Assembly (NCBI RefSeq): GCF_001438805.1
Contig: NZ_JQCF01000006.1
Coordinates: 1-64,000, forward strand
Direction of reading: 5' to 3'
Source: Companilactobacillus kimchiensis
GTDB lineage: Bacteria; Bacillota; Bacilli; Lactobacillales; Lactobacillaceae
Length of the DNA: 64,000 nt
Below the pieces are notes generated by a model. It did not search any database. It saw only the letters and a program-made list of their open reading frames with translations, and was not told the DNA's origin. This document shows, one piece after another, positions 1 through 10,599 of the stretch. The position numbers and the translations under genes were made by a program. Each line of letters opens with the position of its first letter. The first letter of the stretch is position 1.

Positions 1-60
1 AGTCCCCCGATATTGCCGAGCGGAAGACGGCCGCATAATGACAACTTCGTTGACTTACAC
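1..60 (-). repeat. 3' remnant of the cloverleaf repeat (copy G, cut by window edge)
   Basis: The bases around CGGAAGACGGCC and ACTTCGTTGAC match the distal end of the reverse-oriented repeat copy at 3964-4180 (CGGAGAGCGG followed by ACTTCGTTAAC). Only the tail is in the window, so the stem structure cannot be checked here. It lies just past the prs terminator, a position typical of the other copies, which all sit between genes. Confidence 0.5.
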
Positions 61-85
61 TCTAACCAAACTTTTGAGTAAGAAC

Positions 86-132
86 AAAAATATCTAACCA
101 AAATAATCTGTTGATTTTGGTTAGATATTATT
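86..132 (-). terminator. Rho-independent terminator of prs
   Basis: A perfect 13-bp inverted repeat (TATCTAACCAAAA at 91-103 and its complement at 115-127) is followed, on the minus strand, by a T-rich run. It lies about 17 bp past the prs stop codon. Confidence 0.9.
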
Positions 133-143
133 TTTAAGAATAA

Positions 144-1124
144 TTAGTTTTTATTACTTTCGAAACGAGTGTTAAACAATGGACTAACTGGTTCATTGTC
201 GTGAACACGTTTGATAGCTTCACCGATAAGTGGTCCAACTGAAACTTGTACCATTTTACCGATAATTTTATCTTTAGGAAGATCGATTGAATCTGTAACA
301 ACCAAAGTTTTGATTGGTGAAGCTTCAATTCTTTCGATAGCTGGACCAGAAAGAATTGGGTGTGTACAACATGCATAAACTTCAGTAGCACCGGCATCGA
401 TAAGTGCTTGTGATGCTAATGAAATTGTACCAGCTGTATCAATCATGTCATCAATAATGATGGCACGTTTGCCTTGAACATTACCAATAATGTTCATAAC
501 TTCAGCAACGTTGGCACGAGGTCTACGTTTATCAATAATAGCAATTGGTGTCTTCAAGAATTCAGCAAGTTTACGGGCACGCGTTACACCACCATGATCA
601 GGTGAAACAACAACGGCGCCTTCTTCAAGATGATTTGATAAGAAATAATCAGCCAATAATGGGGCACCCATTAAATGGTCAACTGGAATATCAAAGAATC
701 CTTGGATTTGTGCAGCATGAAGATCAAGTGCAAGAACGCGATCAACACCAGCACGTTGTAACATATTAGCAACTAATTTAGCTGTAATAGGCTCACGTGA
801 ACGTGATTTACGATCTTGTCTAGCATAACCATAATATGGAATCACAACGTTGATAACACTAGCTGAAGCACGTCTTAGTGCATCAACCATGATCAATAAT
901 TCCATCAAGTTGTCATTAACTGGGGCTGAAGTTGATTGAATCAAGAATACTTCTGAACCACGAATACTTTCGTCGATATTAATTTGGATCTCACCATCAC
1001 TGAAACGTGTAACTGATGACTTACCTAGTGGTACGCCTACTTCTTTAGCAATTTTTTCAGCTAAAGGTTTGTTTGAGTTCAATGCGAAAATCTTCATTGG
1101 TTGTTCGTTATTTTGACATGACAT
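144..1124 (-). CDS. prs: Ribose-phosphate pyrophosphokinase
   Basis: This enzyme makes PRPP from ribose 5-phosphate and ATP, the precursor of purines, pyrimidines, histidine, tryptophan and NAD. The 326-residue length fits class I enzymes. Visible signatures are [11 protein letters not shown] (134-144), the basic catalytic loop around KRRPR (199-203) and the PRPP-binding loop DDMIDTAGT (225-233). The ATG is preceded by an AAGGGTG ribosome binding site. It follows glmU by 14 bp and ends at a strong terminator, so it is the last gene of the glmU-prs unit, the same order as in Bacillus. Confidence 0.97.
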   Translation of the reverse strand: MSCQNNEQPMKIFALNSNKPLAEKIAKEVGVPLGKSSVTRFSDGEIQINIDESIRGSEVFLIQSTSAPVNDNLMELLIMVDALRRASASVINVVIPYYGYARQDRKSRSREPITAKLVANMLQRAGVDRVLALDLHAAQIQGFFDIPVDHLMGAPLLADYFLSNHLEEGAVVVSPDHGGVTRARKLAEFLKTPIAIIDKRRPRANVAEVMNIIGNVQGKRAIIIDDMIDTAGTISLASQALIDAGATEVYACCTHPILSGPAIERIEASPIKTLVVTDSIDLPKDKIIGKMVQVSVGPLIGEAIKRVHDNEPVSPLFNTRFESNKN

Positions 1125-1138
1125 TTAATTATTCACCC

Positions 1139-2527
1139 TTATTTCCATTCTTCACTATTTGATAATGGTAATCTATCCCAAAAATCTTCTTTATTTGTTT
1201 GTCTTGATCGTGCAATAGCCATTGCATGCTTAGGAATATCATCTGTAACAGTTGAACCAGCGGCAATAAATGAATGATCAGACATTTCAACTGGAGCAAT
1301 AATATTTGAATTGCTACCAATAAATGAATGGTCACCAATATTACTGTGCCACTTCTTAACGCCATCATAGTTTACAAAGACGACTCCACAGCCAACATTG
1401 ATATCAGTTCCTAAAGTAGCATCACCAACATAAGTTAAATGACCAACTTTAGTTCTATCACCGATTTTAGCATTCTTAATTTCACAGAAGTTACCGATAT
1501 GAACGTCACGGCCAATTTCTGCTTTGGGTCTTAGATGAGAATTAGGGCCAATGTTACTACCCTTATGCATAACGGCACTTTCAATTGTAGAGCTAATAAT
1601 TTCTACATTATCTTGAATTTCAGAATCTGAGATTCTAGAGCCAGCACCAATAATACACTCGGAGCCAATACTTGTCTTACCAAAAATTTTTACATTTGGT
1701 TCGATAACTGTATCGTTACCAATTTCAACATCAACATCGATATAAGTATTATCTGGGTCAACAATCGTAACGCCATCACGCATATGTTGTTCATTGATTC
1801 GACGACGCATGATTTTTTCAGCTTGTGACAAGGCAACACGATCATTAACACCTAATGATTCACTAAGATCAGCCATTTGATAAGCTGAAACCTTTTCGCC
1901 TTGTTCTTTAAGCAATGAAATTACATCTGGTAAATAATATTCACCTTGTGCATTCTCATTCTTAACTTTATGCAAGTTTTCAAATAGTAACTTATTATCG
2001 AAAACCAAGACACCAGTATTGATTTCTTGGATTTCTCGTTCACTTCTTGAAGCATCTTTTTGTTCAACAATTTTTTCAACATTGCCATTATCATTACGGA
2101 CAATACGACCGTAACCAAATGGATTCTCAGCGTGAGCTGTCAAAATTGTAGCGGCTGCATCTTCTTTTTCATGAAAATCTAATAGATTTTCAAAAGTTTT
2201 TGCAGTAAACAAAGGCGTATCACCAGTAACAACTAAGGTTATTCCTTCTTTATTACCTAAATCCTGCTCAGCTTGTAATACAGCATGACCTGTACCCAAT
2301 TGTTCAGATTGTAAAGCATACTTTGTTCTATCACCAAGTAAATCTCTAACTTTATCAGCACCATTGCCAATAATAGTTTCAACCATATCAGGTTTGATCT
2401 GTTCAATTTGAGTTAAAACGTGATCAACCATGGCTCTACCAGCAACAGGATGCAATACTTTGTACAATCTTGACTTCATTCTTGTACCTTTTCCAGCTGC
2501 AAGAATTATTACATAACGATTCGACAT
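1139..2527 (-). CDS. glmU: Bifunctional GlmU: glucosamine-1-phosphate acetyltransferase / UDP-GlcNAc pyrophosphorylase
   Basis: GlmU acetylates GlcN-1-P and then couples it to UTP, giving UDP-GlcNAc for peptidoglycan and teichoic acid synthesis. The N-terminal nucleotidyltransferase domain has the signature [11 protein letters not shown] (about 9-19) followed by KVLHPVAG. The C-terminal half (about 250-440) is a left-handed beta-helix with isoleucine-rich hexapeptide repeats and the LRPKAEIG active-site segment. The 462-residue length is normal. A GAAGGGAG ribosome binding site precedes the ATG. It is co-directional with prs 14 bp downstream. Confidence 0.97.
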   Translation of the reverse strand: MSNRYVIILAAGKGTRMKSRLYKVLHPVAGRAMVDHVLTQIEQIKPDMVETIIGNGADKVRDLLGDRTKYALQSEQLGTGHAVLQAEQDLGNKEGITLVVTGDTPLFTAKTFENLLDFHEKEDAAATILTAHAENPFGYGRIVRNDNGNVEKIVEQKDASRSEREIQEINTGVLVFDNKLLFENLHKVKNENAQGEYYLPDVISLLKEQGEKVSAYQMADLSESLGVNDRVALSQAEKIMRRRINEQHMRDGVTIVDPDNTYIDVDVEIGNDTVIEPNVKIFGKTSIGSECIIGAGSRISDSEIQDNVEIISSTIESAVMHKGSNIGPNSHLRPKAEIGRDVHIGNFCEIKNAKIGDRTKVGHLTYVGDATLGTDINVGCGVVFVNYDGVKKWHSNIGDHSFIGSNSNIIAPVEMSDHSFIAAGSTVTDDIPKHAMAIARSRQTNKEDFWDRLPLSNSEEWK

Positions 2528-2601
2528 CAGAAACTCCCTTCAGTCATTCAAATATCCTTATATATAATAGCATTATTATATATGACTGCTCAATCAAGAA
2601 T

Positions 2602-3444
2602 TTATTCAAAATAACTGAAATCGGTATTAGTTAAATAATTTCCTGGTTCAACGTTCAAAATTCGGTTCTGTGTATCAATTTTAGTTACTTTAAAGATCGA
2701 GGTAATATCGCCATCACCAAATTGACTGTGAATATTGATATTCTCAGCAAAAACAGTGGCACCAACAAAAATAGCGTTGAATTCAGAGATCAAGCTGCGC
2801 AAACCATTAATGGTACCGCCACCCTTCATGAAATCATCAACAACTAAAACTCTCGAACCCTCATCCAAACTACGTTTTGAAAGTTCCATCTTTTCAACTC
2901 GATCAGATGATCCTGAAGCATAGTTAACACTAATCGTTGACCCTTCAGTGATCTTTGAATCCCGACGAACGATCACAAATGGAATATTCAAGAAATTAGC
3001 AACGCTTTGGGCGATTGGTATACCCTTAGTTGCCACCGTCATAACGACATCAATTGAGCTTTGTGAATACTGTGTAGCAATCATCCGACCAATTGTTCTC
3101 AACAATTCAGGATCAGCCAATAAATCGGTTAGATACAAATAACCACCTGGCAAAATTCTTGTTGGAGCAACTAATTTTTTCGAAGTCGTTTCGATAAATT
3201 CAGTAGCTTCCTTCTTAGAGATTCCCGGTGTAAAAATAACACCACCACCGGCACCTGGCAATGTCTCCAGAACTCCAATACCCCTAATCATAAAAGTTCT
3301 TCTCAAAATACCTAAATCCTCAGATATTGATGACTTAGCTGATTCATAACGATCGGCAAAATATGCCAATGAAATCAATGTGTGTGGTCGTTCTAATAAA
3401 TAGCGAGTCATATCAATTAAACGTTCGCTTCTTCGTGTTTTCAT
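2602..3444 (-). CDS. purR: PurR-type purine operon repressor
   Basis: This is a Bacillus-type PurR: an N-terminal winged helix (from MKTRRSERLIDM) fused to a phosphoribosyltransferase-like domain that senses PRPP rather than catalysing. The PRPP motif VLVVDDFMKGGGT lies near residue 200. The ATG at 3444 is chosen because AGGAG lies just upstream; an in-frame extension to 3501 has no ribosome binding site. This gives 280 residues, close to the B. subtilis protein. It sits between veg and glmU, and its product should repress purine genes when PRPP is low. Confidence 0.94.
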   Translation of the reverse strand: MKTRRSERLIDMTRYLLERPHTLISLAYFADRYESAKSSISEDLGILRRTFMIRGIGVLETLPGAGGGVIFTPGISKKEATEFIETTSKKLVAPTRILPGGYLYLTDLLADPELLRTIGRMIATQYSQSSIDVVMTVATKGIPIAQSVANFLNIPFVIVRRDSKITEGSTISVNYASGSSDRVEKMELSKRSLDEGSRVLVVDDFMKGGGTINGLRSLISEFNAIFVGATVFAENINIHSQFGDGDITSIFKVTKIDTQNRILNVEPGNYLTNTDFSYFE

Positions 3445-3543
3445 CTTTTTTTCTCCTAAAACATATCTTCCTACAAGATTATAAAGCAAAACAATGAACA
3501 ATTCATGTTTTTTTGGAAGTAAAATGTAGCATTATCCAAACTT

Positions 3544-3569
3544 TAGTATTTTTATACATAAAAATACTA
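3544..3569. promoter_or_regulatory. AT-only perfect palindrome about 100 bp upstream of purR
   Basis: An 11-bp perfect inverted repeat (TAGTATTTTTA at 3544-3554 and its complement at 3559-3569) with loop TACA lies in the purR upstream region. It has no GC pairs, so it is a weak RNA hairpin. It could be an operator; that is inference. Confidence 0.3.
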
Positions 3570-3591
3570 TTCTTACTCAAGTTCGATTAGA

Positions 3592-3782
3592 ACGAAAGTT
3601 AACTTAACTTTCCGTCTTCCACAAAAATCGGAAATAAGCTGGAACGCTGTGGGCATCGTTTCGAACCAACTCAAGTTCGGAGTTGTTTTGAAATCGAGCC
3701 TTCTACTAAGCCAGCAAAGTACGGAGGCTGACCAAGTAGAATTCCACAGCTGAGCTTATTTCCGATTTTTATTCCAGACTAT
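3592..3782 (+). repeat. Cloverleaf repeat, copy A (forward)
   Basis: The outer arms are a perfect 18-bp inverted repeat (3623-3640 with 3753-3770). Inside are a hairpin built on CCAACTC/GAGTTG (about 3664-3688) and a second built on TTCTACT/AGTAGAA (about 3711-3750). It faces copy B, which lies about 180 bp away in the opposite orientation. No open reading frame of note runs through it. Confidence 0.85.
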
Positions 3783-3963
3783 ATAACGCTTTGACTATTT
3801 GATTTTGTTAATTCAAAACATGCTCTTAACTCAAAAAGCTTATATTAACTGATTTTTTTCAATACAAGCTTTTACTAATTCTTAGAAAGATAAATTTTAA
3901 TAATAGAAATTTATTTAAAATCAGTAACATAAAAAACAATTTCTGGTTATACAATATAGAAAC

Positions 3964-4180
3964 CAATCAACTAGCTCGGAACAAGGAAGAAAAAATGGCT
4001 CAATAGCGAAGTTTAACTTATTCGGCGAACCTTGCCGAATTAGTTAAAGGCCAAGCTTGAAGACTATTGTCAATGCCTTGTGCATTGATGATAGTCTTCA
4101 AGTTGTGCCCGCTATGTTCCAGCCAATTTTTTCTTCCTTGCGGAGAGCGGAATCCTAACGCCAACTTCGTTAACTTTCGC
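3964..4180 (-). repeat. Cloverleaf repeat, copy B (reverse)
   Basis: This is the longest copy. The outer arms AAGGAAGAAAAAATGGCT (3983-4000) and 4121-4139 pair with one bulge. Inner hairpins are TTTAACTTATTCGGC with its near-complement (about 4011-4047), and a long one with arms 4056-4067 and 4091-4102 plus a second paired segment inside. The distal end abuts the veg terminator. Short reading frames crossing it on the minus strand look like chance. Confidence 0.85.
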
Positions 4181-4189
4181 CCCAATAGA

Positions 4190-4232
4190 ACAAAAAAAAG
4201 AGGCTTGAACTATTATGTTCAACCCCCTCAGT
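4190..4232 (-). terminator. Rho-independent terminator of veg
   Basis: On the minus strand, GTTGAAC and GTTCAAG-type arms flanked by GAGG/CCTC form a hairpin followed by eight T residues. It lies just past the veg stop codon. Confidence 0.85.
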
Positions 4233-4244
4233 AAGGAACGCTTA

Positions 4245-4535
4245 TTATTCGGCTTCAGCTTCAACTTCTGGATCTTCAGTTTCGGCTTCAACTGGTTCTT
4301 CGCTATCGAAATGGATATCAATTGATTTTGTTAGTAGATCAGCATAGCTGTATGAAACTCTTTCAAATGAGTTTTCATTTTGGTCAAGATCGACCACGAA
4401 AACGGAATGGAATGTTTCAGATAATGTTCCGCGACGGCGGACAACCTTTTTACGACCTGCTTGTGCAACAATAGTCAAATTCTCACCTAAATGAGAATCC
4501 AAACGACTCTTAATTGTGTTCAATGATGTTGGCAT
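4245..4535 (-). CDS. veg: Veg protein
   Basis: Veg is a short, strongly expressed Firmicutes protein; in B. subtilis it is linked to biofilm matrix expression, and its molecular role is not settled. The start MPTSLNTIKSRLDSHLG and the segment RKKVVRRRGTL (about 28-38) are typical of the family. The C-terminal 15 residues are an acidic Glu/Ala tail. The ATG at 4535 is chosen over an upstream in-frame GTG, because that GTG overlaps the AAGGAG ribosome binding site. Location between ksgA and purR matches other Firmicutes. Confidence 0.93.
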   Translation of the reverse strand: MPTSLNTIKSRLDSHLGENLTIVAQAGRKKVVRRRGTLSETFHSVFVVDLDQNENSFERVSYSYADLLTKSIDIHFDSEEPVEAETEDPEVEAEAE

Positions 4536-4543
4536 TATAATAA

Positions 4544-4560
4544 TCACTCCTTAGGAGTGA
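4544..4560 (-). promoter_or_regulatory. Palindrome covering the veg ribosome binding site
   Basis: On the minus strand the sequence TCACTCC-TAA-GGAGTGA is a 7-bp inverted repeat with a 3-base centre. Its right arm contains the GGAG ribosome binding site of veg. It lies immediately downstream of the -10 box. An RNA hairpin would mask the ribosome binding site; alternatively it is a DNA operator. Confidence 0.5.
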
Positions 4561-4561
4561 A

Positions 4562-4590
4562 ATTTTACCACGTCTTACTGAAAATTACAA
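4562..4590 (-). promoter_or_regulatory. veg promoter
   Basis: On the minus strand a -35 box TTGTAA (4585-4590) and a -10 box TAAAAT (4562-4567) are separated by 17 bases, matching the vegetative sigma factor consensus. The start site would fall in the palindrome that covers the ribosome binding site. Confidence 0.65.
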
Positions 4591-4610
4591 GAAAATAATA
4601 TAATTATAAT

Positions 4611-5492
4611 CTATTTTTTGTTCATTTCTACGGCTAACTGTTTAAATTGTGGAATAGAAACTTGTTCGCCGCGCGCATTCTCAGCAATACCACATTTTTC
4701 AAAAACTTCTTTGATCATTTCCCGATTTTCATCAGTACGTCCTTGCCAATTTAATAAATTGTTCATCAAGTTCTTACGCTTTTGCATGAAAGAAGAACGA
4801 ATCAACGTATTGAAGAAAACTGGATCTTCAATGTCGATTTGATCTTTGGGCAAACGGTCCAAAACAGCTACAGCTGAATCAACTTTAGGTCTAGGAATAA
4901 ATGATTTACTCCCAACGATGCGGTCAATTCTAGCATTCATCTGTGTTTGAACGGCAATTGTCAATGAACCATATGATCTGTGCCCCGGATTGGCAGTGAT
5001 TCTTTCGGCAACTTCCTTTTGCATCATCAAAACTAAGGATTGGAATGGATAATCACTATTGATCAAGTTCAACATAATCGGTGTCGTGATGTAATAAGGT
5101 AAATTAGCAACAACCTTGATGGTCTTCCCTTGTAATCCATTCTCTTCAACAAATTTATCGAGATCAACTTTTAGAATATCTTCATTGATCACTTCAATAT
5201 TGTCGTAATACTGTAATGTGTCAGCCAAGATAGGAATCAAGGCTTTATCAATTTCAAACGCAAAAACTTTTTCGGCAACTTGCGATAACTTTTCAGTCAA
5301 AGCACCGATACCAGGCCCGATTTCAATAGCAATCTCATCGGATTTCAAACCACTTGCATCTACAATACTATCTAAAACAGTTTCATTAGTTAAAAAGTTT
5401 TGTCCTAAACTCTTTTTTGCACGTAATTTATATTTACGCATAATATCATTGGTACGAATAGGATCAGCAATACTTAATCTAGTTTGTGTCAT
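4611..5492 (-). CDS. ksgA: 16S rRNA dimethyladenosine transferase KsgA/RsmA
   Basis: It dimethylates two adjacent adenosines in the terminal helix 45 of 16S rRNA during 30S maturation. The family signature KKSLGQNFL is near residue 25, the SAM-binding EIGPGIGALT motif near residue 60 and the catalytic NLPYYITTP motif near residue 128. The ATG at 5492, with AAGGAAG upstream, is preferred over a 15-residue extension. Its start overlaps the end of rnmV by 14 bp, suggesting translational coupling. 293 residues is the usual length. Confidence 0.96.
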   Translation of the reverse strand: MTQTRLSIADPIRTNDIMRKYKLRAKKSLGQNFLTNETVLDSIVDASGLKSDEIAIEIGPGIGALTEKLSQVAEKVFAFEIDKALIPILADTLQYYDNIEVINEDILKVDLDKFVEENGLQGKTIKVVANLPYYITTPIMLNLINSDYPFQSLVLMMQKEVAERITANPGHRSYGSLTIAVQTQMNARIDRIVGSKSFIPRPKVDSAVAVLDRLPKDQIDIEDPVFFNTLIRSSFMQKRKNLMNNLLNWQGRTDENREMIKEVFEKCGIAENARGEQVSIPQFKQLAVEMNKK

Positions 5493-6054
5493 GAGTACTT
5501 CCTTCATCAAAATTTTTAACTGCAGCCACCAAATCACTTGGGACTACCTGAAACATATTTAATCGATTTAAAAATTGTTTTGCATTTGTATAACCGATCT
5601 TCAACTCCGCCCCGACTGCCAATCTTCGCTGATGCGAATCGGGATCTCCTACTAGTCCTAAATCAACCATATCATCTTGATCATATTTTTGAAAATCATG
5701 ATCCGTTCTCGTATAAACGGCTTGCAAAGCGGCCTTAATATCTTCATCTCGAGCATGTTCAATTCCTAAACTACCATCACTATGCTTGGGAACTGCTTTA
5801 TCTCTAGGTAAAAAGGCTTGTTTAGCATTAGGAACTGCCTTTTGAATAATGGTTCGTAGGCGATTGCCATTGAAATCAGGATCAGTAAAAATAATAACCC
5901 CGCGTTTTTCATTAGCAATTTTAATTTGTTCAACTGTTTCTTTATCAAGTGCCGAACCAGTCGTTTCAATTGTATCGACATCACCGAAACAATCTTTTAA
6001 ACGATTGGTGTCTGACTTACCCTCTACTACAATAATTTCTTTTATTTTCGTCAT
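5479..6054 (-). CDS. rnmV: Ribonuclease M5
   Basis: RNase M5 trims 5S rRNA precursors. The protein is a TOPRIM-domain enzyme: VVEGKSDTNRLK (about 9-20) supplies the catalytic Glu and FTDPDFNGNRLR (about 56-67) the DxD-type acidic pair. The C-terminal half contains the conserved LGLVGDPDSHQRR segment. 191 residues is typical. The gene starts 2 bp after tatD and overlaps ksgA, so the three are surely co-transcribed. The ribosome binding site is weak, which fits coupling to tatD translation. Confidence 0.95.
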   Translation of the reverse strand: MTKIKEIIVVEGKSDTNRLKDCFGDVDTIETTGSALDKETVEQIKIANEKRGVIIFTDPDFNGNRLRTIIQKAVPNAKQAFLPRDKAVPKHSDGSLGIEHARDEDIKAALQAVYTRTDHDFQKYDQDDMVDLGLVGDPDSHQRRLAVGAELKIGYTNAKQFLNRLNMFQVVPSDLVAAVKNFDEGSTHDTN

Positions 6055-6056
6055 AG

Positions 6057-6817
6057 TTATAGATTATACACTTGGTGAGCATTGTTAAAAGTATGTTCAG
6101 CAACTTCGTCAGGTGTAATCCCTTTATATTTAGCAATCGCATCGACCACATATCTGGTATAAGCGGGTTGATTAGGTCGACCACGATATGGTTCAGGTGT
6201 TAAATATGGAGCATCAGTTTCAACCAATAGGCGATCAAGTGGTGTATTCTTAGCTGACTCTTGAACCTCAGGAGCATTTTTGAAGGAAACTACTCCACTA
6301 TATGAAATCCATAGGCCCAAATCTAAAAACTTATTGAGCCAATCAAGATTACCATTAAAACTATGCATGATAATTCCGGACTTTGACATATCATGATTTT
6401 TTAAGATCTGATACATATCGTCAAAAGCATCCCGACAGTGAATAGACACTGGCATATTGTATTGTTGAGCAACATCTAGCTGTTGTATCAAGACCTTTTG
6501 TTGAATCTTAGGGTCAGGATCTTCTTCCCAATGATAATCGAGTCCAATTTCACCAATTCCTACTACTTCTGGTAATTTGATTTGATTAACTAATTGTTCT
6601 TCGTTATATTCTTCAACGAATTCTGGATGCCAACCGATAACCGCATGTAATGGTTGGTAATTTTGAGCCAAACGAATTGCTTCAATATTGAAAGCTTCGT
6701 TGGAACCAATAATTGCCATTTCATCAACATCTAATTCTTTAGCATTATCAATGTATTGTTGGGTTTTACCAGCAAATGCTTCGTCATTTAAATGTGTATG
6801 AGTATCAAAAATTTTCA

Positions 6818-6818
<1 letters not shown>
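6057..6818 (-). CDS. tatD: TatD family metal-dependent hydrolase / DNase
   Basis: TatD proteins are TIM-barrel metal-dependent nucleases related to amidohydrolases. Metal ligands are visible in FDTHTHLND (4-12), EIGLDYHW (about 91-98), the SIHCRDA segment (about 125) and the VETDAPYLTPEP segment (about 200). At 253 residues it is full length. Its ATG overlaps the metG stop codon (TAATG). Position between metG and rnmV is the conserved Firmicutes order. Confidence 0.95.
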
Positions 6819-8842
<2,024 letters not shown>

Positions 8843-8886
8843 TTAACCTCCACCGCTTCTAAATTGATATTAAGTATAGCATTTTT

Positions 8887-9600
8887 TTATAATTGTGAAA
8901 AAACGTTCATAGCATCGTCATCAATTGCTAGAATCGACGAATCAATGTTTAAATCTTCTTTATTAATGACTACTAATTTAGCTTCTGGCGAACTGTACTC
9001 TAACAAACCTGCGAAAGGATAAACCTTAAAGCTCGTACCAACGACTACTAATAAATCCGCCTTTTGAACCACTAAAGCAGCCCTCTGAAAATTGACTGGA
9101 TCAATATTCTCACCATATAAAACTGTCGTCCCCGGACGAATAATCCCGTCGTCTTCATGATGTCTGAAGTCTTTTAGGTATGATTGATAAGTAAACTCCT
9201 GACCACAAGTTAAACAGTGAATATTATCGTATAGATTCCCATGGAATTCTACAACGTTCTTTGCTCCAGCTTTAGTGTGTAATTTATCAACATTCTGAGT
9301 GACTATGGCACCCTTTTGATTACTGATCTCAGCCATTTTTTGATGAATAATATTTGGTTGGGCTTCCGGAAAGTACATATTGTGAACTACAAAGTCATGA
9401 AAAATATCAGGATGTTGAACTAAATTGTCGTGGCTCAACATATATTCTGGTGGAAAATTGTATTTTTTACGTTTATAAAGTCCATTCTTCGAACGATAAT
9501 CAGGTATTCCTGATGGTACAGATACGCCAGCACCAGTTAGAAAAGTTACAAATTTAGCTTGCGCTAGCAAGGCCTTAAACTCTTCGATTTTATCGGACAT
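8887..9600 (-). CDS. Sir2 family NAD-dependent deacylase (sirtuin)
   Basis: Sirtuins remove acyl groups from lysine using NAD. Motifs visible are GAGVSVPSGIPDYR (23-36), TQNVD (101-105), catalytic His120 in EFHGN and GTSFKVYPF near residue 190. Only one of the two structural zinc cysteine pairs is present: CLTC (129-132). Where a second CxxC is usual, this protein has FRHHEDDG (145-152), so the zinc site may be lost or use histidines. It sits 11 bp after the HExxH protein gene and 50 bp before metG. Confidence 0.88.
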   Translation of the reverse strand: MSDKIEEFKALLAQAKFVTFLTGAGVSVPSGIPDYRSKNGLYKRKKYNFPPEYMLSHDNLVQHPDIFHDFVVHNMYFPEAQPNIIHQKMAEISNQKGAIVTQNVDKLHTKAGAKNVVEFHGNLYDNIHCLTCGQEFTYQSYLKDFRHHEDDGIIRPGTTVLYGENIDPVNFQRAALVVQKADLLVVVGTSFKVYPFAGLLEYSSPEAKLVVINKEDLNIDSSILAIDDDAMNVFSQL

Positions 9601-9611
9601 AAACTTTACCT

Positions 9612-10568
9612 CTATCTGATCAAATATTTAATAGCTTCTTGTTTAAATACATCATCAACCGTGTATTGATAAAAGGCTTTGTAAAATTCAGGGGTAACTT
9701 TAGTTGGATCAAGATTCAAAGTTGCGACACTTTGACCATCGTTGATTCCAATCAAAGCAAAACCATCTCGTTGTGTGGCGCGGTTTTTGTACTCAGAATG
9801 CTTGATTTGATAGACCTGATCCAATGACAAGCGTAATTGACGTTTTGAAATGACCGGTGTGATATTCAAGAAGGTATGGAAATGTAGTCCTTGATAACCA
9901 TTAGAAATAATTATTTCATTATAGGCATCCAAAGCATTGATCAAAGCACGTCTAAATTGGAATGGTACCGTCAAATCATTGCTCTCGGCAATTTCAACTA
10001 ACTTCTTAGCATATTTATACGACGTAGAGAACTCATTTTGCCAGTCTGCGTCATCTTCATGCTCTCCGAAGATCATACCGTCAAACATAATTAAAGTACG
10101 GTAGAAGCGCATATTTGCCAAATCTAACTGTACATTTGGACGAACAGCTCGGTTTACACCTTCCAAATAGGCTGCCTTAGTTTCTGCGTTATAAGTTCCA
10201 TCTTCTTTTTGCATCTTCAAAACGGTCACATGTTCCAATGTTTCGAAAATGGAGTTGGCAATCGATAAAATTCGACCATCTAGCTCACCCTTGTTAGTCG
10301 TTAAGGCACAAGAAATACTTGGCTCGTCAGATAATTCTAATTCAATATGATGTAATTCATGCGCTAAAACAAAATCGCTATATTTTTCATTAGTAATAAT
10401 TATTTTAATTTGATCATTTTTGATCTCATGATCGGCTTGATCAAGAGTTAAAACATCTTGATCAGAATAGTCCGAATACATTACAATTTTTTTATTATAT
10501 TGTTGTTCAATCTTTTCGACCTGTTTTACAATATGGTCAGACAATTCATTATTATTTAATTGTTTCAT
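9612..10568 (-). CDS. Uncharacterised protein with an HExxH motif (possible zinc metallopeptidase)
   Basis: I do not firmly recognise this family; similar lactobacillar proteins may be labelled IpaB/EvcA family. The 318-residue product has no signal peptide or membrane segment. HELHH at 70-74 is a zincin-type HExxH motif preceded by a hydrophobic FVLA strand, as in M78-like peptidases. The rest is mixed alpha and beta with no clear third zinc ligand. The ATG at 10568 has GAGGTG upstream; a 33-residue upstream extension would run into the divergent gene and has no better site. It leads the sirtuin-metG block. Confidence 0.6.
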   Translation of the reverse strand: MKQLNNNELSDHIVKQVEKIEQQYNKKIVMYSDYSDQDVLTLDQADHEIKNDQIKIIITNEKYSDFVLAHELHHIELELSDEPSISCALTTNKGELDGRILSIANSIFETLEHVTVLKMQKEDGTYNAETKAAYLEGVNRAVRPNVQLDLANMRFYRTLIMFDGMIFGEHEDDADWQNEFSTSYKYAKKLVEIAESNDLTVPFQFRRALINALDAYNEIIISNGYQGLHFHTFLNITPVISKRQLRLSLDQVYQIKHSEYKNRATQRDGFALIGINDGQSVATLNLDPTKVTPEFYKAFYQYTVDDVFKQEAIKYLIR

Positions 10569-10599
10569 TATTAACACCTCATATAAAGGAGATTTTTGT

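Noticed and set aside
3592-4180. Facing inverted repeats A and B as terminal repeats of an insertion sequence.
   Set aside because: The 180 bp between them has no coding capacity and each copy is a complete folded unit also found alone elsewhere, so they are separate elements rather than ends of one transposon.
4112-4321. A 69-codon minus-strand reading frame overlapping the 3' end of veg.
   Set aside because: It covers the veg terminator and repeat copy B and lies in another frame of veg; composition is not protein-like.
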